Shown here: piece by piece, positions 57,325-64,000 of the stretch
Layout of the letters: the number at the start of each line of letters is the position of its first letter
Position numbering within the stretch: position 1 is the first letter of the stretch
NCBI GenBank assembly: GCA_018894105.1
Contig: CM032131.1
Coordinates: 1,762,501-1,826,500 of the forward strand
DNA: 64,000 nt
Reading direction: 5' to 3'
Origin: Jacaranda mimosifolia
Taxonomy: Eukaryota > Streptophyta > Magnoliopsida > Lamiales > Bignoniaceae
The notes under the pieces: generated by a model
Told to the model about the DNA's origin: nothing
Seen by the model: only the letters and a program-made list of their open reading frames with translations
Databases searched by the model: none
Position numbers and translations under genes: made by a program

Positions 57325-59811
57325 ATGATGTTGGGTTTATCTGGTTCGGAGGGCAGTCTGGGAAGGATAGTGAGGCTACCCACTTTGATAGGCCTGGGGG
57401 CTTGCCAGACGAGTCAAGTGATTCGTCGAGCGATAACTCGAGTTCCAACAGCTCGAGTGGCGATCGCGGGGGGATGGCGCTGGGCTAAGTCAGGTTTCTC
57501 CCTCGCAGGGTCGATTATTTATCCTGGACCATTATAGTGAAATTGTATCAACCATCACCCCTATTGATTTAAGACGTATTAGGCATATATACTACATTCC
57601 TCTCGAGTATGAACTATTGACGCCTGGGGCTTCTGGTCTAATGCATTGCCCCTCGGCAGGCCGTATCACTATTTTTGAGGATGCCTTTAGGTGTGGTCTT
57701 AGGTTTCCTTTAAGTGCTCAGATGGTCAACCTGCTTAGGGGCCTTCAGGTGTGCACAACCCAGTTACTGCCAAATTGCTTCTCGACCATTATAGTTTCAT
57801 TGTCTTGATGCACCTATTCGACTAGCCCGCTAATTTTGAAAACTTTTCAAACCTCTTCCATCTTCCCATGTCCCGCAAGTCGGGTAGCACCGACGAGTCA
57901 GGTTTCTACTATTTAACCGCTCGACCTCGGCGTAAATTTCTTGTAACCCCCAACCTCCTCTTATGGGCAAGAATGGAAAAAATGCTATCTATTTATTCGG
58001 GTTGCTGGGGGTTTCAACATTCCTCGGGGCTAGTGGATAGGGCATGTCGAGATGCCAGGTAACCTAACCCCGACTTGGCTTAATACATTCGTTCGGGATT
58101 TGGTCGAATTTGGCCAAATGGAGGCCTCGGTGTTTATTGAGGAGAGGAGTTGGGTATTGGCTGGGTTGTTGCCAGCTCTATTAAATTTGCCTGCAGATGA
58201 TCGACTAGGTAGACTGTGCTTTTTTCAGTTTGTTATTTTTTTGTCTTTGTGCTCAGTTTTGACTTTTGCTATTTTGCTGCTTGGCAGATCGCGACGAGAT
58301 CATGAACCACTCAAGGGCTGAGGCTCTAGTGAGGGCGGAGAGGAACCAGTAGAGCCGCCAGGCAACGGCGGCTCATCGAGCGGCGGTTGATGCACCTCAA
58401 CAGGAGGCAGTGACACCTACACCGTCGCCTGCTTGACCCGTTGCAACTACAGACAACAGCCCTGCGGGTCAAGGTAAAAGAGCCATGTTGGAACATGCAG
58501 GACCTGCTCCGAAGAGGACCACGACCGAAAATGGGAAAGGGAAGGCTGCGGGATCGAGCCTATCGATGGGGGACGACCTGTTCGGGACCTGCAGGGATGA
58601 TCTTTTGTTTCAGCTACCTAGACTGCCCTCGCCTAGGTTTGGGACTAAGCCCAGCATGACTGTGCATAACTCGCTGTCGATGGAGACGGCGAGGTGGACG
58701 GGCGTTACTTCATTAAAAGTGCTGATGGCTGGGCAGTTCCTAGCCGACCAGAAAAAATTGATGAGGCTGAGCCAAGACGCTGCTCTTCAGGCGTTCGCCT
58801 ATCACACCAATATGGTAAGGTTTTGGTCGAGTATGAATACTCGTCGACTATTTGTATTCTTACTAATAATGCGGTCTTTCAGGTCGGACACTTGGGGTAT
58901 AATTTTTATAGGTGGTCAGAGCTGGCCTTGGTCGATCGCAAGCAGCTGAAAGCTAGCAGGGATACGGAGACTCTCAGAGCTTAGCTCGAGTCCTCACAAA
59001 CTAGAGTCGAGGAACTCGCCAAGCAAGTCGATGAGCTGAACAGACAGTTTCAAACGAGGGATGGTCAACTGGTTACCTCTGTCGATGAGAGGACTAGGTT
59101 GGACGAGCTCCTGAAAAAGGCTCTGCTCGATGGCAGGTAGCTTTCGCCTCTGGTCGATCCGCAGGTCGGAATGCTAGCTTAGACGAGGCCCGAACTGAGT
59201 TCTACCAGATACTGCCGTGGATGCAACGGGAAACGGTGCAAGAATTCATGATGAGCTCGACGTTCCAGGATACAAGTGTTGTGTTTGCGCTTGACGACGC
59301 TTGCAATTCCTTCGGGAAAATGCTTAAATAATAGTATTTTCTGGGCTACTCCTTCCGACCAAAAGACAGGTATCGCCTCAGTTATTTGCTCGACGAGCAG
59401 TTACAACCCTATCCAGAGAATGACGGCGAGGCTGAGGGTGGAGGTGTCGAGGCCACTGTGGTCGAGGGTGTCGCGGAGACACCGCCATTGGCTCATTTGA
59501 CATATGGGCAGAGGAAGCGGGCCGAGATCGAGAAGAGGTTGAAGGCAATTGCACAAGAATTTAAGTTTACCGACGACTTTGCGTTCGAGGTCAAGGAGGG
59601 GGAAGTCGATACAGCCACATACCTTTCTTTTCTGGAAGGGCGATTCATGAGTGACGTGGCTGGTCCTTCTTAGCCGACGACCGCCGCTGTACCGATTGTT
59701 GTTGCCATCCCCGAGCCTGTTCCGATTGCTATCCCCTCGAGCGATGAGCTCAAGCAAGCCATTGAAGAGGGTGCTCGAGCCGGTGGTGATGAGGGTGCTG
59801 GGTTGAGATGA
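57325..59811 (+). pseudogene. Antisense ORF of the second Tat element (Transposase_28-like), broken
   Basis: Opposite in strand to pol. Blocks in order: a Ser/Asp-rich N-terminus (SSDSSSDNSSSNSSSGDRGG); PSAGRITIFEDAFRCGLRFP with LSAQMVNLLRGLQV (57650-57760), the core of the Pfam 'putative gypsy type transposon' family; GFYYLTARPRRKFLV; a basic/Pro-rich linker with nuclear-localisation-like runs (KRTTTENGKGK); coiled coil around 58985-59110 (RVEELAKQVDELN); and an acidic C-terminus ending GDEGAGLR at a stop (59811). Several in-frame stops split it. It is better preserved than the homologue at 10127-12563. Function unknown. Confidence 0.65.
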
Positions 59812-59814
59812 AGT

Positions 59815-60230
59815 TGTTGCTGCTTAGATGTATTTTTATTTTGATTGATGTACACACTTTGATATATGTAATCAGGGTTTCCTGAATTTGAACGAGATGT
59901 TCCTCTAACTCTTCTGCATTTGAACGTCTTTTATTTGGTTGAATGAATGATAAGGTTGTAGTCGAATGTTCACATTGTTAATTTTTTACAAATTTAGTTC
60001 AAGATCCTCGTCGAGTGAATCGTGATTAATGTGCAATTTAGTGACTCGGAGGTTTGTTGCAACCTAACAGGTCAATTGCTTAACTAAACAAGATAATTAA
60101 TGATAAACTCATATCGATTGCAATCTATCGTATCGATTGCTTAGTTGAATGAGATAATTAAGGGTAAACTCGTGTAATTTAGCGACTGCGGGGTCGGCAT
60201 TAAAAATTTTAGGGTTCAGTGTAACGGCTA
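59815..60230. other. Non-coding stretch of the second Tat element
   Basis: It lies between the antisense ORF stop and the tandem-repeat block. The sequence AACTAAACAAGATAATTA(A/G) and a related phrase recur around 60084 and 60142. No gene seen. Confidence 0.45.
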
Positions 60231-60597
60231 GAAGCCTGGTTGGTTGACTGTGGGATTGAAAAGTTGGTCTTGGCTGCGAAGCCTTGACTTGAAGGCTTGA
60301 AGCCTGCTTGGTCGACGGGGTCGACAAGTTGGTATCTACTGCAAAGCCTCGACTTGGAGGCTTGAAGCCTACTTGGTCGACTTCGGGGTTGACTATTTGA
60401 TCTCCGCTGTGAAGCCTCGACTTGGCGACTAGAAGCCTGCTTGGTCGACTTCGGTCGACTATTTGGTCTCAGCTATGAAGCCTCAACTTGGCAGCAAGAA
60501 GCCTGTTTGGTCGACTTTGGGGTTGACTATTTGATCTCGGCTATGAAGCCTCGACTTGGAGGCTAGAAGCCTGCTTGGTCGATTTGGGGTTGTAAGC
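60231..60597. repeat. Tandem repeat array, 65-68 bp units, in the 3' region of the Tat element
   Basis: GAAGCCTG(C)TTGGT starts units at 60231, 60299, 60364, 60432, 60498 and 60566 (the last partial). Each unit contains TTGGTCGACTTCGGGGTTG and AAGCCTCGACTTGGAGGCT. The latter is an inverted repeat (AGCCTC / GAGGCT) able to form a 6-bp stem with a 6-base loop, best preserved in units 2 and 5. Confidence 0.9.
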
Positions 60598-60673
60598 TTG
60601 TGTAAGTTTGTATTTACAGAATGTGTGGTAACTTTTATTACTACTGGGAAGTACAAAGGAGGCGGCCAACCGT

Positions 60674-61975
60674 TTATACATAGAATCTCTTTAGGTTTAC
60701 AGCATTCCACGGTCGTGGTAGTTCGTTGCTTGTCGCATCTGCTAGTCGGTAGGCGTTGTTCTTGGACACTTTGATCATTGAGTAAGGCCTCTCCCACTTT
60801 GGGTCAAGTTTTCCTATATTTTTTTTTACTTCCACTTTCTTGAGGACGAGGTCGCCAACCTTGAAGCTCCGAGGTCGCACTATTTTGTTGTAACGTTTGT
60901 CATTTTCGATCGATATCGCTGCATCGTGTTGTAAGCTGTATGTCGCAACTCATCGACAGTGATTAGGTCAAGAGTCCTCTTTGTTGTATTTTTAATCGGA
61001 TTATAGTGAATTACTCGAGCTGTGTGCTGGATCAACTCGGACGGAATTACTGCTTCAGATCTATAGACTAAGTTATACGGGCTATGGCCCGTGGCTGTTC
61101 GGGGTGTGGTCCTATATTCCTACAACACCCTTGGGAGGTCGTCTGCCCAACTGGCTCTTGTGCCAGCTATTCGACCTTGAGGTGATCGAGAACTGTTCTG
61201 TTCGTGACCTCTGTCTGGCTATTGGCCTGAGGATTTCCTATCGACGTAAAGTGTTGGGTGACTCCCAGGGCCTTACACCATTTTCTTGTGCTCTTACTTT
61301 GAAACTGAGTACCATTATATGAGATTAGGACTTTAGACAGACTGAATCGACATATTATGTTCTTTCAGATGAAGCTCTTAATAGCCACATCGGTGATTTT
61401 CGAAACTTCTTTGGCTTCTACCCATTTAGTAAAGTACTCGACTGCCACGATGATGAGTTTACATTGACCGGATGTCTTGGGGAGAGATCCAACTATGTCG
61501 ACCCTCCACTGGTCGAATGGTCATGTTATCTGGATATTGACCATCGACGCGGCTGGTTGGTGCGGTATGTTTGAGTGGATCTGGCATGATGGGCATCTTC
61601 TGGCGAAGTTGACGGAGTCTTATAATAGGGTGGGCCAAAAATAACCGTAACAGACAACTTTGTGCGCCAAAGATCGACCACCGAAATAGTTGCCGCAGAT
61701 GCCGGTGTGAATCTCTTGTAGTACTTTGTTTGCCTCTTCGGGTGCTAGGCATTTCAGTAGGGGTCCTGATATTGACCTCCTATAGAGCTGCCCATGGTCA
61801 TCAAGTGCAAACTTGGCTGCGAGCCCTCTAAGCCTGCGGGCCTCCTTATTGTTAACGGCCATGGTCCCCTGACTCAGGTAAAGCTTGATTGGCTCTTGCC
61901 AAGAGGGGGCTGCCTCTTTGAAGCACTCGACGAGACTATGATTGGTGGCTGGGATACAAGGTTTGCTGGCCACTA
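60674..61975 (-). pseudogene. Integrase of the second Tat element, broken
   Basis: Minus strand: HHCC zinc domain (HTGICGNYFGGRSLAHKVV, then the Cys pair near 61590), core with VDIVGSLPKTSGQC near 61450-61500, and an intact-looking C-terminal domain 60674-60880 with RPRSFKVGDLVLKKV, KLDPKWERPY and LPRPWNAVNLKRFY, the usual Tat-lineage end. Frame changes occur between 61460 and 61620 and in the core. Confidence 0.8.
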
Positions 61976-61976
61976 A

Positions 61977-62500
61977 GAATGTTATGGTTTTTTTCCTAGT
62001 GCTTTTCGTCGAGCTGGCTAGCTTCGAGAGTGCGTCTGCTCGTTCGTTCTCTGCTTGGGGGACCTGGTTCAGGGTGAAACTCCTGAATGACTGTCATAAT
62101 TGTCTTACTTCTGTCAGATACTGAGTCATTTTGGCCTCCTTAGCCTCGAAGTTGCCCTCGACCTACTATGAGAATTAGTGATCGCTACAAGCTGCTCAAC
62201 GCCGCGAGCTGCGGCCATGTGCATTCCTGCGATGAGAGCTTCATATTCTGCTTCGTTGTTGGTAATCGGGAAGTCGAGTGGGGAACGGAGGGACACCTAT
62301 TCTGCCTCCTGATGTGGTTGCTGAACCGCCGACGTGCAATGTCCATATCGAGGCATTCTCGACATTCTAGTTCGGTAGGTCGAGTCTTTTGATGATGAAG
62401 TCAGCCAGGACTTGTGCTTTTATGGCAGTCCGCGGTTGGAATGTGATGTCAAACTCTTCGAGCTCGATGGCCCACTTGGTGAGTCAGCCTAAAGTGTCGA
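61977..62500 (-). pseudogene. Archaeal-type RNase H (aRNH) of the second Tat element
   Basis: NNEAEYEALIAGMHMAAARG is well preserved, followed by degenerate sequence. The upstream Asp region (LHVGGSA) has Gly in place of the expected Asp. Several stops. Confidence 0.7.
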
Positions 62501-62960
62501 GCTTCGACAACACCTATTTTAACGGTTGGTTTGTCAACACTATGATCGCGTGTGATTGAAAGTAAGGTCGAAGCTTTCGTGCTGCAGTAACAAGGGCGAG
62601 AGCGAACTTCTCGATCTCAAGATAGTTGTGCTTAGGACCGTGCAAGCTTTGTTGCAATAATACACCGGTCGGTGAGTCCCGCCCCTGGTCGATGTCAAAA
62701 CTGAACTAATCGAATCAGTGGATACAACCAGGTAAAGTGGCAGCACTTCTCCCAGGTCGGGCTTGGCGAGCATGGGTGGCGAAGACAAATATTGCTTGAG
62801 CTCTACCAAGGTCTGGTCGTACTATTGAGTCCACTAAAACCCTGATTTCTTCACGTTTCTGAGTATTTTGAAGAAAGGGAGGCTCTTATTGGCCAGCCTC
62901 GCAATGAATCTGCTGAGGGCTATGATCCTACCGAACAGTTGTTGAACATCTCAAACAGTA
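62501..62960 (-). pseudogene. RNase H1 / RT connection of the second Tat element
   Basis: ELKQYLSSPPMLAKPDLGE, LPLYLVVSTDSISSVL and RPVYYCNKA, the standard block after the RT thumb. A frameshift follows NKA. Confidence 0.75.
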
Positions 62961-63680
62961 CGGGATGGGGTAACGTCTAAGATTGCCTGGATCTTATGCG
63001 GGTTTGCCTCGATCCCTCTCTGACTAATCATATATCCAAGGAACTTGCCCCCATGAACTCCGAATGTCACTTATTCGGGTTGAGTTTCATGCCAAAAGCT
63101 CTTAGTATGGAAAAGGTGCGGTCGAGATCGACGAGGTGGTCTTCTGCCTTCTCAGTTTTTACAATCATATCATCAACATAGACCTCCATCGACCTCTCAA
63201 TTTTTTTCTTGAACATAAAGTTGACCAATCTTTGGTACATCGCTCCCGTATTTTTGAGCCCAAAGGGCATAACTAAAAAGTAATAATAGGGACGACGAAA
63301 GAGGTCTTGTCCCTGTCGTCGGGTGCCATAAATATTTGATAATAGCCTTGGAAGGCATCCATCATACTCAATAACTCACACCCAGCAGTAGAATCCACTA
63401 ATAAATCTATACAAGGTAAGGGGTAAGGATCCTTAGGGCAAGCTTTATTCAAGTCCGTGAAATCGTTACACATTCGTCATTTTCCCTCATTCTTGGGGAC
63501 GAGTATGACATTGCATAGCCAAGAGGGGTATTGAATTTCTATAATATATCTTGCTTCTAAAAGCTTGTTGACTTCCTCCTCGATGATTTGGGACCTCTCA
63601 GCATTGAAAGTTCTTGTCTTTTGCCTTATCGGCTTGTGGATGGGGTCCACATTGAGCCGATGGACTATGTACTAGGGTCG
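62961..63680 (-). pseudogene. Reverse transcriptase of the second Tat element
   Basis: CNDFTDLNKACPKDPYPLPC, LLSMMDAFQGYYQI, MPFGLKNTGAMYQRLVNFMF and the intact catalytic box EVYVDDMIVK, then GMKLNPNK. A short frame break lies between 63270 and 63300 (before MPFGL). N-terminal RT fingers (63480-63680) contain stops. Confidence 0.85.
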
Positions 63681-64000
63681 ATTCCTTGGAGGTTGGCAGC
63701 TTTCCAAGTGAACACATCAATGTTTCATCGAAGGAACTCAATCATGAGGCATTCTAGGCGATCACCTATGTCGCTGTCGACCCTGGTGGTCTTATTGGGG
63801 TTTCCAGGTTCCAGCTCGATTGTTTTGAACTCCCCGAAAGGTTCGACCCGAGTGTCTTCGAACTTTCTCTTCTTGTCTGATGGTCCCTCATCAGGTTTCG
63901 CTACAGGGGCGTCTCTCGAGGGCTTCAACTGAGGTCGCTTCTTTTGCTCATTGGACTCGATGGAAATGGTATAACAGCGCCATGCGTTCTTAAGGTTGCA
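63681..64000 (-). pseudogene. Protease-RT linker of the second Tat element
   Basis: Reads KPDEGPSDKKRKFEDTRVEP, then FGEFKTIELEPGNPNKTTRV and DIGDRLECLMIEFLR, the usual stretch just before the RT, where 'L..FLR.N.DVFAW' begins. The protease itself is beyond the window. Confidence 0.65.

Larger units (their letters stand above)
56261..64000 (-). mobile_element. Second Tat-type Ty3/gypsy element, 5' part beyond the window
   Basis: Same architecture as the 9362-20659 element and same strand: 3' LTR, polypurine tract, antisense ORF, tandem-repeat block, integrase, aRNH, RNase H, RT and protease linker, running off the right edge before gag. The sequences of the two are clearly related in pol but the LTRs differ, so they are different families of the lineage. 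GC content is visibly higher than in the older element, and the GGTCGAC motif is very frequent. Stops and frameshifts are present. The flank before the LTR is ATAAG; the other flank is not in the window. Confidence 0.85.

Noticed and set aside
1..64000. tRNA or rRNA genes, CRISPR arrays, bacterial operons
   Set aside because: None seen. The only tRNA-like matches are retroelement primer-binding sites, and repeats are transposon-derived or microsatellite.

Overview
This is nuclear DNA of a flowering plant, most likely a eudicot. It is AT-rich, has GT-AG introns, and is filled with nested plant transposable elements around one apparently intact host gene. I cannot name the species from the sequence alone.

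Layout: (1) 1-2318 is an endogenous caulimovirid (plant pararetrovirus) remnant. It has a capsid/gag-like fragment on the minus strand, then an initiator-tRNA-Met primer-binding site, a 30K-type movement protein and two small viral frames on the plus strand. (2) 2296-3005 is a partial LTR of the Ty3/gypsy family that reappears at 56261. (3) 4205-7445 is a Pack-MULE-like element that carries a fragment of a receptor-like kinase. One of its long terminal inverted repeats (TIRs) is split by a second TIR element, which is itself split by a hAT-like MITE. (4) 9362-20659 is a complete but decayed Ty3/gypsy element of the Tat (Ogre/Retand-like) type, reading on the minus strand, with an antisense ORF near its 3' end and a 1.37-kb hAT-like insertion in pol. 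(5) About 21.9-29.2 kb is a badly eroded Ty1/copia element (PBS-like site, gag, CCHC knuckle) hit by a PIF/Harbinger MITE, a hAT MITE and a hAT-within-hAT pair. (6) 29366-41727 is a candidate 12.4-kb PIF/Harbinger element with TAA target duplications. It holds a broken transposase, three Myb/SANT-like gene remnants and a GRF zinc-finger remnant. (7) 41754-41985 is a MITE just upstream of (8) 42148-53667, a 28-exon gene for a FANCJ/BRIP1-type DNA helicase. All 28 exons join in frame to 1280 residues. (9) 55479-56260 is a tandem duplication cut by (10) a second Tat-type element, 56261 to beyond the window end, also on the minus strand, with antisense ORF, a tandem-repeat block and pol.

Only the FANCJ-like gene looks like a working host gene. 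It should act in DNA interstrand-crosslink repair and in unwinding DNA secondary structures in the nucleus. Most of the rest is a record of insertion into insertion, in which target-site duplications of the class-specific lengths (3 bp PIF, 5 bp LTR, 8 bp hAT, 9 bp MULE) can be read directly for several layers. All exon and repeat boundaries were read by eye; no similarity search or alignment program was run.
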